Part shown: piece by piece, positions 5,969 to 13,762 of the stretch
Layout of the letters: every line of letters begins with the position of its first letter
Position numbering within the stretch: position 1 is the stretch's first letter
Source: 40CM-2-70-7 sp035631315
Lineage (GTDB): Bacteria > Gemmatimonadota > Gemmatimonadetes > Gemmatimonadales > GWC2-71-9
Assembly (NCBI GenBank): GCA_035631315.1
Contig: DASQIZ010000086.1
Location: 1 to 22,183 of the forward strand
Length of the DNA stretch: 22,183 nucleotides
Direction: 5' to 3'
Position numbers and translations under genes: made by a program
The notes under the pieces: generated by a model
Told to the model about the DNA's origin: nothing
The model's input: the letters and a program-made list of their open reading frames with translations, nothing else
Database searches by the model: none

Positions 5969-7768
5969 ATGCGCGGGGGCGCACGCCTCTACTCGCTGCT
6001 CCGACCATATGCATGGCTCTTCGTCGCCACGATGTTCGTCACCGTGGTGGCGTCGGTGCTGGACGGCTTTTCCCTCTCCATGCTGGTGCCCTTTCTCCGG
6101 ACCATCTTCGGCGAGTCTACGCTCCTTCCCGTCGGAGGCTCCAAGGCCCAGGCGCTCATCGCCTGGATCACCGGCCCGCTGCTCGCCACCGGCTCTCCGC
6201 AGGAGGCGCTCCGCAGCGTCGTCGTGGTTCTGCTCGGCGCCCTGGTGCTCAAGAACGCCGCGGAATACCTGGCCGCGTACTGGAACGTCGTGATTCAGGA
6301 GAACGTGGTCAGAGACCTGAGGGTCCGGCTCTTCGGCCACCTCCAGACGCTGCCACTCGGCTACTTCCAGCAGACCAAGGGCGGCCAGACCATCGCCCGG
6401 TTGATCAACGACACCGATCAAGTGAAGACCGCCGTGACGGCGGCCCTCGCGTCGTTCTTCCAGAACATCGTGATGATCATCGTCTATCTCGGGATCATGC
6501 TGTCGATCTCGGTGCGGCTGTCCCTCGTGACCCTCGTGCTGGCGCCGGTCCTGCTCGTCGTGATCCGGCCGTTGATCAACCGGTTGCGCCGGCGCTCGCG
6601 CGAAATGGTGGCGGAGCGCGGGGACCTCACCAGCGTCGCCGGTGAGATGGTAGGCTCGGTGAAGCTCATCCGGGCCTACGTCGCGGAGCCGTACGAAGGG
6701 CGACGCTTCCTCGACCTGGCGAACCGCTACCGAAAGCGGGTGCTGCGGGCCCAGCGGTTCTCGTCCCTCACCAGCCCGGTGAGCGAAGTCTTCGGCGGCG
6801 TGGTGCTCGTGGCGGTGCTCTGGTACGGCACGATGCTCGCGCTGGCGAACACGATCCACCCGGAAGAGCTCATGCTGTTTCTGGTGATGGCCCTGCGTCT
6901 GATGTCACCCATCAAGTCGATCTCGAACTATCCCGGCGTCATGGCCGGAGCCCTGGCGTCCGCGGAGCGCGTGTACGAGGTCCTCGACCTGCCGTCCACC
7001 GAGCGCGATGCGCCGGGTGAGGGTCCGGCGGCGGCGTTCCGGGACACCATCGAGTACCGGAACGTCTCCTTTGCGTACGGGAGCGAGGCGGGGGTCCTGC
7101 ATGACGTGAGCTGCACGGTGTCGCGGGGACAGGTGCTCGCGATCGTCGGCCCGTCGGGGGCGGGGAAGACCACGCTGGTCGACCTGCTGCCACGCTTCTA
7201 CGAACCGACCGGCGGTGCCGTCCTGATGGACGGGACACCGCTCACCACGTTCACCCGGTCGTCTCTGCGCGGGCTGATGGGCATCGTCTCGCAGGAGACG
7301 ATTCTTCTGAACGACTCCGTGTTCGCGAACATCGCCTACGGGCGCCAGGACTTCACCCTCGAACAGGTGCGCGCGGCGGCCCGCGCGGCCAATGCCGACG
7401 ACTTCATCTCACGGCTCCCCCAGGGATACGACACCATCCTCGGCGAGCGCGGGACGCGGTTGTCCGGGGGCGAGCGCCAGCGGATCGCCATCGCCCGGGC
7501 GGTGCTGCGGGACCCGCCCATCCTCATTCTGGACGAGGCCACCAGCCAGCTCGATACCGAGTCGGAGCGCCTCGTGCAGGACGCCATCGACAACCTGATG
7601 AAGCACCGCACCGTGCTGGTCATCGCCCATCGCCTGGCGACGGTCCAGCACGCGGACCAGATCGTCGTACTGAAGGAAGGCAGGATTGTGGAGCGCGGGA
7701 CTCACGCGGAGCTTTATGCGGCTGACGGCTTGTATCGTCGCCTCCACAATCTCCAATTCCGGACCTGA
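5969..7768 (+). CDS. ABC exporter, transmembrane and ATPase domains fused (MsbA-like)
   Basis: This 599-residue half-transporter has six predicted membrane helices in residues about 12-330 (hydrophobic runs near 14-37, 85-103, 164-200 and 270-310). A nucleotide-binding domain follows with Walker A GPSGAGKT (394-401), signature LSGGE (498-502), Walker B ILILDEA (518-524, catalytic Glu523) and an H-loop in VIAHRL. It would act as a homodimer, flipping or exporting a lipid or hydrophobic cargo across the inner membrane. The neighbouring glycosyltransferases make lipid A-core or a lipid-linked glycan the likely cargo, as for MsbA, but peptide or drug export cannot be excluded. Its ATG immediately follows the porX TAG, so the two genes are cotranscribed and probably coupled. 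Confidence 0.9.
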   Translation: MRGGARLYSLLRPYAWLFVATMFVTVVASVLDGFSLSMLVPFLRTIFGESTLLPVGGSKAQALIAWITGPLLATGSPQEALRSVVVVLLGALVLKNAAEYLAAYWNVVIQENVVRDLRVRLFGHLQTLPLGYFQQTKGGQTIARLINDTDQVKTAVTAALASFFQNIVMIIVYLGIMLSISVRLSLVTLVLAPVLLVVIRPLINRLRRRSREMVAERGDLTSVAGEMVGSVKLIRAYVAEPYEGRRFLDLANRYRKRVLRAQRFSSLTSPVSEVFGGVVLVAVLWYGTMLALANTIHPEELMLFLVMALRLMSPIKSISNYPGVMAGALASAERVYEVLDLPSTERDAPGEGPAAAFRDTIEYRNVSFAYGSEAGVLHDVSCTVSRGQVLAIVGPSGAGKTTLVDLLPRFYEPTGGAVLMDGTPLTTFTRSSLRGLMGIVSQETILLNDSVFANIAYGRQDFTLEQVRAAARAANADDFISRLPQGYDTILGERGTRLSGGERQRIAIARAVLRDPPILILDEATSQLDTESERLVQDAIDNLMKHRTVLVIAHRLATVQHADQIVVLKEGRIVERGTHAELYAADGLYRRLHNLQFRT

Positions 7769-7769
7769 C

Positions 7770-8633
7770 ATGCTTTCCGGTTTCACCATCGTCCGAAATG
7801 CCGTCAAGCTCGACTTCCCGATCATCCCCGCCATCAAGTCGGTGCTGGCGGTCTGCGACGAAGTCGTGGTCAATGTCGGCAAGTCCGACGACGATACCCG
7901 CGACCTGGTCACCTCCATCGGCGACCCGCGGATCCGCATCCTCGATACGGTCTGGGACTTCACCAAGAAAAACGAGATGCTCGGGATGGAAACCTTGGCC
8001 GCCATGCGGGCGTGCAAGGGCTCCTGGGGCATCTACATCCAGGCCGATGAAGTGCTGCACGAGGACGGCGCGAGGATCCTGAAGGACACGGTCGCCGAGT
8101 GCGATGGGGACGAGCGGGTGGAAGGCCTGCTGGTGAAGTACCTGCACTTCTACGGCGGACTGGACATCGTCGCCCAGAATCGCCGCTGGTACCGGCGTGA
8201 AGTCCGGTGCCTCCGGCTGGGCCGTGACATCCGCCCGTATCAAGGGGCACAAGGATTCCGCGTCGGACCGGACTATCGGAAGATCCGCGCTCGCCCCACC
8301 GATGCGGTGATGTTCCATTACGGCTGGGCCCGTCCCGCGAAGGCCATCCGCGAGAAGTACGAGGCCTCCAAGGTGATCTATCCCTGGAGCAAAGAACGCT
8401 CGGAGATGGAGCAGAAGCGCGGGTACCTCGAGTGGCTGCCCCTCCTCAAGAAATTCGAGGGGCGACATCCCGCCGTCGCGCAAACTTGGGTGGACGCGCG
8501 CGCCCACGATCCGGAGCGGATCATCGGGCCCCGGGACTTCAAGGCCGAGCACATCCGGTTCTATCTCTCCGACTGGATCGAGCGCCTCACGGGCGCCCGC
8601 ATTTTCGAGTTCCGGAACTACACCGTGGTGTAA
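7770..8633 (+). CDS. Glycosyltransferase, GT2-like (GT-A fold)
   Basis: The 287-residue protein opens with LSGFTIVRNAVKLDFPIIPA and continues CDEVVVNVGKSDDDTRDLV, a GT-A nucleotide-sugar-binding start. The usual DxD is represented by IQADEVLHED near residues 89-98. A C-terminal region rich in Trp, Tyr and charged residues follows. The sugar and acceptor are unknown; the location after an MsbA-like exporter points to surface-glycan assembly at the inner face of the inner membrane. The ATG at 7770 lies one base after the exporter stop, so it is the third gene of the porX unit. Its last 16 bases overlap the end of the convergent GT4 gene. Confidence 0.85.
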   Translation: MLSGFTIVRNAVKLDFPIIPAIKSVLAVCDEVVVNVGKSDDDTRDLVTSIGDPRIRILDTVWDFTKKNEMLGMETLAAMRACKGSWGIYIQADEVLHEDGARILKDTVAECDGDERVEGLLVKYLHFYGGLDIVAQNRRWYRREVRCLRLGRDIRPYQGAQGFRVGPDYRKIRARPTDAVMFHYGWARPAKAIREKYEASKVIYPWSKERSEMEQKRGYLEWLPLLKKFEGRHPAVAQTWVDARAHDPERIIGPRDFKAEHIRFYLSDWIERLTGARIFEFRNYTVV

Positions 8634-9562
8634 GGCGTCGCCCGGCCATCGGGCAATGAGCCGGTGTTCAGCAGGATGTTGTAGAACCGCACGTACTCCT
8701 CCGCCATCACCGTATGAGTGAAATACCGCTCGGCGTGGGCCCGGCAACGCGCGGGGTCGCGAGCGTCGATCGTCTTCGAGGCTTCCACCATCTCATCCAG
8801 CGTCTCGCAGAGGGCGCCGACTTCCGGCGTCAGGATTTCCGGCAGCGCGCCGCGCCGGGTGCCGAGCACCGGCGTTCCCGAGAACAGCGCCTCGATGTTG
8901 GTGAGGCCGAAGGGTTCGTCCCAGAGCGCGGGCATCCAGAGACAGCGTGCGTTGGCGAGGAGCTGTGCTTTTTTCTCGCCGTCCACCTCACCCACATACT
9001 TGATCCCCCGCGAGAGCGTCGGCCGCCATCCCCCCGCCAGCAGCAGCCGTCGTCCGGTCCGCTGCGCCCCCTCGATCGCCCAGTGATATCCCTTGGCCTG
9101 GTGGAGCCGTCCGATCCAGAAGTCGTAGTCCTCTTTCTTGCTTTGGAACTGGAATTCCGAGGGATCGAGTCCGGCGTAGACGAACACTTTGCTGCCGTTG
9201 CGGCCCGCGTGGTTGGCGGACAGGAAGACGTTATGTGGCGGGATGGGTTCGCCGGTGCGGAGGTTGCCGTACAGCGTCTGCAGGAACGGCGGTCCGTCGG
9301 GAACAGTCGCGACCGGGAAGTGGGAGTGCAGGATGTCGGCGTCGCGCGGGACGTACTGGGCCAGCGAGAACTTCGGGTCCTTGTACGCCTTCAAGGGGAA
9401 AGCCACGAGCGCCGTGCCCGGGATGGCCGTCCCCGGGGGCGCGAGCATCGTGACCCGGTGGCCCAGGGCGACGAGCCCTCGCGCCAGCGCGGTGACGATC
9501 CGCTCCGTGCCTCCGTATCCCTTGACCGGCAGCCGGTGGTGTGAGGCGACCGCCACGTGCAT
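8618..9562 (-). CDS. Glycosyltransferase family 4
   Basis: The 314-residue GT-B enzyme begins MHVAVASHHRLPVKGYGGTE, with the glycine-rich acceptor-side loop. DILHSHFPVA follows, then the donor-domain start FWIGRLHQAKGYHWAIEGAQ and the E-x7-E donor signature EPFGLTNIEALFSG with GTPVLGTRRGALPEIL after it. It is somewhat short for GT4 (usually 350-400 residues). It should be a retaining transferase using a nucleotide sugar in the cytoplasm. The start ATG (9562) sits seven bases after TAGTCT with no ribosome-binding site, supporting leaderless initiation. It diverges from the next GT4 across 30 bases and converges on the GT2-like gene with a 16-base overlap. Confidence 0.88.
   Translation of the reverse strand: MHVAVASHHRLPVKGYGGTERIVTALARGLVALGHRVTMLAPPGTAIPGTALVAFPLKAYKDPKFSLAQYVPRDADILHSHFPVATVPDGPPFLQTLYGNLRTGEPIPPHNVFLSANHAGRNGSKVFVYAGLDPSEFQFQSKKEDYDFWIGRLHQAKGYHWAIEGAQRTGRRLLLAGGWRPTLSRGIKYVGEVDGEKKAQLLANARCLWMPALWDEPFGLTNIEALFSGTPVLGTRRGALPEILTPEVGALCETLDEMVEASKTIDARDPARCRAHAERYFTHTVMAEEYVRFYNILLNTGSLPDGRATPYTTV
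8619..8632. repeat. Short inverted repeat in the convergent stop overlap
   Basis: TACACC (8619-8624) and GGTGTA (8627-8632) are reverse complements around two bases. The repeat covers the ends of both convergent coding regions, so both proteins end in similar residues (NYTVV and PYTTV). It is too short and lacks a T-run, so it is a weak terminator candidate at best. Confidence 0.4.
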
Positions 9563-9569
9563 GGAGCGT

Positions 9570-9575
9570 AGACTA
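9570..9575 (-). promoter_or_regulatory. Predicted -10 box for the minus-strand GT4
   Basis: TAGTCT on the minus strand lies seven bases before the ATG at 9562. No ribosome-binding site is present and the -35 position would fall inside the divergent GT4 coding region (TGGCAT at 9598-9593, weak). Leaderless initiation is predicted. Confidence 0.45.
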
Positions 9576-9579
9576 TCAC

Positions 9580-9585
9580 TACCTT
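9580..9585 (+). promoter_or_regulatory. Predicted -10 box for the plus-strand GT4
   Basis: TACCTT lies seven bases before the ATG at 9593, placing the transcription start at the start codon. It supports that ATG over the TTG at 9584, which lies inside the box. No clear -35 is seen. Confidence 0.45.
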
Positions 9586-9592
9586 GCTCCGC

Positions 9593-10681
9593 ATGCCAGC
9601 GCCTCTGACGGTTCTGCAGCTCACCTTCCAGGGTGACGGCGCCGGTTCCACCCAGTCGATTTTCAACCTCTCCGACCATCTGCATCGCCGGGGAAACCGG
9701 GTCATCCTCGGCGTCCGCGACGAGTCGCTGCTCGCGCGCCTCGGACGGGAGGCCGGGATTCCGGTCGTGCCGCTCGACTTCTCGCGCGTGGGTCCCCTTT
9801 CGAGGCGCCTCGCCGATGTGATCGCGGCCGAGCGGGTGGATGTGGTGAACAGCCACGCGACGCGCGACCGGCGGGCGCTCACCTGGCTGCGCTGGCGGGG
9901 ACGCCTGCGAGCCGGATTCGTCGTGACCCGCCGCACCATGCCCCGCACTTCGCCCCTCGAGCTGTTTCTCATTGGACACACCGCCGACCGCACCATCGCC
10001 GTCAGTCAGGCGGTCTCCCGCGCGCTCACCGCGCGCCTGCATCCCGCGGCGCCACTCCGCGTCGTCCCGAATGGCATCGACCTCGACCGCGTCGACACAC
10101 CACCGAGCGCGAGTGCGATGGAGTTCGCGAGAGCAGCCATCGGGGATGAGCGCCGTCCCGCGATCGCCATCGTCGCGCGGCGGAAGGATCAGGATGTCGC
10201 CATCCGGGCGCTCGCGGCCGTGGAGCGTCCGGTGGTCCTGGTGTGTGTGGGCGTGGACGAGGATCCGGGACTCCTCGAGGCGAAGGCGTCGGTCCCCGAG
10301 CGGCATCTGGTGCGCTTCGTGCCGTTCGTCCCGGAGGCGCTCGCGTTCTATCACCTCGCGCGGATCGCCGCCCTGCCGTCGCGAATCGAGGGACTGTCGC
10401 AAAGCTTGCTCGAAGCGATGGCCCTCGGCCTTCCGGTCGTCGCGTCCCGTGCGGGCGGCAATCCCGATCTGGTGACCGAGGATTCCGGGATCCTGGTGCC
10501 CCCCCGCGATCCAGCCGGTTGGGGCGCCGCCTTCACCCGCCTGCTGGAAGGCGAAGCACTGGCCGCACGGCTGGGGAAGGCGGGGAAGATGAGAGTCCGG
10601 GGAGAGTTCACGCTGGAGCGCACGGCCGAACGAACTGAAGCCGTATACCGCGAGGCCCTGACGGCCATTAGGATTGATTAG
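9593..10681 (+). CDS. Glycosyltransferase family 4
   Basis: The 362-residue protein starts MPAPLTVLQLTFQGDGAGST with a GT-B acceptor-side loop, followed by VDVVNSHATRDRRAL. In the C-terminal half are the donor-site residues VPNGIDLDRVD, IAIVARRKDQDVAIRALAAV and the E-x7-E region EGLSQSLLEAMALGLPVVAS. Length and order are normal for retaining GT4 enzymes. It leads a run of four co-directional transferase genes ending at 13762, which look like one glycan pathway. Sugar specificity cannot be assigned. The start was set by the TACCTT element seven bases upstream; the next gene begins four bases after its stop. Confidence 0.9.
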   Translation: MPAPLTVLQLTFQGDGAGSTQSIFNLSDHLHRRGNRVILGVRDESLLARLGREAGIPVVPLDFSRVGPLSRRLADVIAAERVDVVNSHATRDRRALTWLRWRGRLRAGFVVTRRTMPRTSPLELFLIGHTADRTIAVSQAVSRALTARLHPAAPLRVVPNGIDLDRVDTPPSASAMEFARAAIGDERRPAIAIVARRKDQDVAIRALAAVERPVVLVCVGVDEDPGLLEAKASVPERHLVRFVPFVPEALAFYHLARIAALPSRIEGLSQSLLEAMALGLPVVASRAGGNPDLVTEDSGILVPPRDPAGWGAAFTRLLEGEALAARLGKAGKMRVRGEFTLERTAERTEAVYREALTAIRID

Positions 10682-10684
10682 GGT

Positions 10685-11437
10685 ATGCCCGCGCCGGTCA
10701 CGGTAGTGATCCCGACGCTGAACGAAGCCGCTCAGATCGAGGATGCCGTCCGGCACCTCGCCTGGGCGAGTGAAGTACTGGTGGCTGACGGGGGATCGAC
10801 CGACGGGACGCAAGGGTTAGCCCGGAAGGCGGGCGCACGGGTGATCGATGTCCCGGGTCTCACGATCGCGGGCCAGCGGAACGCGGCGATCGCGACCGCC
10901 AGGACCGAGTGGGTGTTTGCCCTCGATGCGGACGAACGCATCACTCAGGCGTTGGCGGCGGAGCTCGAGCGGACGGCGAAGCGGCCGGCGCACGAAGCCT
11001 ACGCGGTGGGGCGGCACAACTACTACTTAGGCCGCCTGATGCGGCGCAGCGGCTGGGGCGACAATTGGGCCGTTCGTTTCTTCCGGAAAGACCGGCGTTT
11101 TGTCGAGCGCCGGGTTCATGAAGGACTCGAACCCGTGGCCGATACGGGGCGGCTGGTGCAGCCCCTCGAACACACTCCGTACCGGGACCTGAGCCATCAT
11201 CTCAAGAAGATCGACCTCTATGCGACGTGGGCGGCACAAGACCTCCGCGACCGGGGCAGGCGGGCCCGGATCACGGACATCCTGGTCCGGCCTCCGTTCA
11301 CGTTCTGGCGCACCTACTTCCTGCAGCTTGGCATCCTCGAGGGATGGCATGGCGCCGTCCTCTGCGGGCTGGCCTCAGTGAGCGTGTTCCTCAAGTACAC
11401 GCGGCTCTGGGAGCTCGACCACCGCTCCGATGTCTAA
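10685..11437 (+). CDS. Glycosyltransferase family 2, WaaE/KdtX (LgtF)-like
   Basis: The 250-residue GT-A enzyme reads VTVVIPTLNEAAQIEDAVRH at its N-terminus, then EVLVADGGSTDGT (UDP-sugar site) and FALDADERIT, the DxD metal motif (near residues 77-86). RRSGWGDNWAVRFFRKDRRF and VHEGLEPV follow, as in the WaaE/KdtX group that adds the first glucose to a core heptose. A hydrophobic C-terminal stretch (FLQLGILEGWHGAVLCGLAS) may tether it to the inner membrane. Assignment to LPS core assembly fits the nearby GT9 gene. It begins four bases after the preceding GT4 stop and overlaps the next GT4 by eight bases. A TAGGAT element ten bases upstream could be an internal promoter. Confidence 0.88.
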   Translation: MPAPVTVVIPTLNEAAQIEDAVRHLAWASEVLVADGGSTDGTQGLARKAGARVIDVPGLTIAGQRNAAIATARTEWVFALDADERITQALAAELERTAKRPAHEAYAVGRHNYYLGRLMRRSGWGDNWAVRFFRKDRRFVERRVHEGLEPVADTGRLVQPLEHTPYRDLSHHLKKIDLYATWAAQDLRDRGRRARITDILVRPPFTFWRTYFLQLGILEGWHGAVLCGLASVSVFLKYTRLWELDHRSDV

Positions 11438-12605
11438 GACTTTTCTCCTGACGGATGAATTTCCCCCCATGCACACGGGGGTGGCGCGGATGATGGGGGA
11501 GATCGCCCTGCGGTATCCCAAGGGTGAGCTCCTCGTTTCCACGGGGCAGAACCGCGACGCCCTGGAGACCGATTCCGGCTATCCGTCCGTCATCGACCGG
11601 CTTCCCATTCCCACGCGCTCGCTGTCGGGTCTCGCCGGGCTGCTCTTCTGGTCCCGCCGCGTCGCGACGCTGGCCCGTGAAGCGAAACCCCGCTTCGCAT
11701 GGTGCGACTCGATTCGTCCAGCCGCCTACGCCGCCAAGTGGACGCACGAACGCCTCGGGACCAAGTACGGCGTGCTGGTGCACGGCGGCGACGTGCTGAA
11801 AGAGCTACACAAGATCCACCACTCCGCATTTGCGCGGCGCACGGCCCGCGCGCTGCTCGGCTCCGCGTCCGTCGTGGTCGCGAACAGCCAATGGACCCGG
11901 GAGCAGGCGCAGACGGTGTTGCGGGAGCTGGGACTCGATCCGCACGCGGAGCGCGTGCGCGTGGTTCCTCTGGGGACCGACCCGGCGCAATTCCGTCCCG
12001 GGCTCGACACGCGCGAAGTGAAGGCGCGCCACCGGCTGGAGAACGGGAAGTGGGTCGTCACGGTCGCCCGGCTCGAGCCGTACAAGGGGATCGACACGTC
12101 GCTCAAGGCCGTGGCGCAGGTCCGCAAAGCGGGGCACGAAGTGGGCTACCTCGTGATCGGCGCGGGGAAGAAGAAGGACGCGTACAAGAAGCTCGCGCAG
12201 GAGCTGGGGATCGAAGAAGCCGTGCGGTTCATCGGCACCGTGCCCGACAAAGAGCTGCCCGCGCTGTATAACGTGGCCGAGGTGTACCTCGGCGTGTCGC
12301 GGCGGGCGGAGGGCACGCGGGTGGAGGGGTTCGGCATCGCGTTGGCGGAGGCGAGTGCGTGCGGCTTGCCGGTGATCGCGGGACGAAGTGGCGGCGTAGC
12401 GGAAGCGGTGAAGGACGGGGAGACGGGATTCGTCGTGGATCCCGAGGATCCGGCCGCCGCGGCGCAGGCGCTGACGCGGCTCCTGTCCGATCAGCTGCTG
12501 GCGCGGCGGCTGGGCCAGGCGGGTCGCAAGGCGGTGGAAACCAACTTCAATTGGGACCGCGTCGTGCGTGACCTCCGGGAGATCGAATCACAAGCCTCCT
12601 CCTGA
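11430..12605 (+). CDS. Glycosyltransferase family 4, first of a tandem paralogous pair
   Basis: The 391-residue protein begins MSKTFLLTDEFPPMHTGVAR, the acceptor-side GT-B loop. It has VLVHGGDVLKE, ASVVVANSQWT, VVPLGTDPAQFRPG, the donor-domain start VVTVARLEPYKGIDTSLKAV and the E-x7-E region EGFGIALAEASACGLPVIAG with GRSGGVAEAVKDGETG. The arrangement resembles PimB-type mannosyltransferases, but the substrate is not proven. Its ATG overlaps the GT2 stop by eight bases. It is clearly related to the next gene throughout its length. A frame comparison suggests it may once have ended at REIE, near 12587, with its last residues (SQASS) added by a base change at 12589. Confidence 0.9.
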   Translation: MSKTFLLTDEFPPMHTGVARMMGEIALRYPKGELLVSTGQNRDALETDSGYPSVIDRLPIPTRSLSGLAGLLFWSRRVATLAREAKPRFAWCDSIRPAAYAAKWTHERLGTKYGVLVHGGDVLKELHKIHHSAFARRTARALLGSASVVVANSQWTREQAQTVLRELGLDPHAERVRVVPLGTDPAQFRPGLDTREVKARHRLENGKWVVTVARLEPYKGIDTSLKAVAQVRKAGHEVGYLVIGAGKKKDAYKKLAQELGIEEAVRFIGTVPDKELPALYNVAEVYLGVSRRAEGTRVEGFGIALAEASACGLPVIAGRSGGVAEAVKDGETGFVVDPEDPAAAAQALTRLLSDQLLARRLGQAGRKAVETNFNWDRVVRDLREIESQASS

Positions 12606-13762
12606 GCTTCAATTTTCCCCCGCATGGCGGCGGCATCGCCAGAATGATGGGGGAGCTGGCCCTCCGGTATCCTCCCCACAGTCTCGTCGTTTCCACCGGC
12701 ACGTATCCCGACAGCGCGGCCTCCGACGCGCGCTTCTCCCAGACCATCGACCGCGTAGGCATTCGGGCGACCCGGCTGCGCACCATCAACGGGCTGGCGC
12801 TCTGGACGTGGCGGGCATCGGCGTTGGCGCGAAGGCACCGGCCCGGGTTTGCGTGGTGCGGCGAGCTCAAGCCCGCGGGATATCCGGCGCGATTCATCTC
12901 GCGCCGGCAGGGCGTGCCGTACGGCGTGGTGGTGCATGGCACCGAGCTGCTCTTGCTCGACGCGAAGATCAGGCGTTCCCGGTTCAAGCGGTGGACGGCC
13001 GGCGGGCTGCTCTCGGGTGCGGCCGTAATCGCCGCGAACAGCACCTGGACCGGGAACTTGGCGAAGTCCGTTCTCGAGCTCCTCAACCGGCCCGACGTGG
13101 CGAAACGCGTGCGCGTGGTTCCCCTCGGGACCGAGCCGCGCGAGTTCCGTCCCGGCATCGATCCTGCCGGCGTGCGCGAGCGCTATCGGCTCGATGGCGG
13201 CCCCTGGATTCTCACCGTCGCGCGCATCGAGTGGCACAAAGGCATCGACACGATGATCAAGGCCATGCCGGCCATCCGAGCCGCGCACCCCGGTGCGCGG
13301 TATGCGATTGCGGGCGCAGGGCCGCGTCAGCCGCAGCTCGAGGAGCTCGCGCGAGAGACGGGAGTTGCCGATGCGGTCCGCTTCCTGGGGCCCGTATCGG
13401 ATGCCGACCTGCCCGCGCTCTACAACTCCGCCGATCTCTACGTCGGCGCGTCACGACGGCACGATCTGCTGGTGGAAGGGTTCGGGATCTCGTTGGTCGA
13501 GGCGTCGGCGTCAGGATTGGCGGTCGTCGGCGGCCGGTCCGGAGGTGTGCCCGATGCCGTGCGCGACGGCGAGACGGGAATCCTGGTCGACCCCGATCAG
13601 GTCGCGGCGGTCGCGGCGGGCGTGAATCAATTGTTGTCGGACGAGCCCCTGCGAAAGAGGCTGGGTGCGGCGGGACGGAAAGCGGTGGAGCAGTACTACA
13701 ACTGGGACCGGGTGGCGAAAGAGCTGATCGACATCGACCGGGAGTTCCGCCAGACGACCTAG
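12587..13762 (+). CDS. Glycosyltransferase family 4, second of the tandem pair; start codon anomalous
   Basis: The protein parallels its upstream paralogue: FNFPPHGGGIARMMGELALR, GVVVHGTELLLLDAK, AAVIAANSTWT, VVPLGTEPREFRPG, ILTVARIEWHKGIDTMIKAM, EGFGISLVEASASGLAVVGG and GRSGGVPDAVRDGETG. The first conventional start in frame is ATG 12644, but that would remove the first beta-strand and the glycine-rich loop. Homology begins about 19 codons earlier. At 12587 an ATC sits five bases after GGGAG; from it the frame reads ITSLLLSFNFPP, aligned with SKTFLLTDEFPP of the paralogue. A CTG at 12602 overlaps the upstream TGA. I set the start at 12587 as the best homology fit; ATC initiation, CTG initiation or a C-for-G base error are all open. 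The stop shares CTAG with bcp. Confidence 0.8.
   Translation: MTSLLLSFNFPPHGGGIARMMGELALRYPPHSLVVSTGTYPDSAASDARFSQTIDRVGIRATRLRTINGLALWTWRASALARRHRPGFAWCGELKPAGYPARFISRRQGVPYGVVVHGTELLLLDAKIRRSRFKRWTAGGLLSGAAVIAANSTWTGNLAKSVLELLNRPDVAKRVRVVPLGTEPREFRPGIDPAGVRERYRLDGGPWILTVARIEWHKGIDTMIKAMPAIRAAHPGARYAIAGAGPRQPQLEELARETGVADAVRFLGPVSDADLPALYNSADLYVGASRRHDLLVEGFGISLVEASASGLAVVGGRSGGVPDAVRDGETGILVDPDQVAAVAAGVNQLLSDEPLRKRLGAAGRKAVEQYYNWDRVAKELIDIDREFRQTT

Noticed and set aside
4370..6859. 829-residue open frame on the minus strand opposite porX and the exporter
   Set aside because: It is rich in His, Arg, Glu and Asp without domain motifs, and lies antisense to two genes with intact catalytic motifs; it is a GC-rich shadow frame.
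9563..10813. Long N-terminal extension of the minus-strand GT4 frame
   Set aside because: The added residues lack GT features and are antisense to the next GT4; homology and the -10 box both place the start at 9562.
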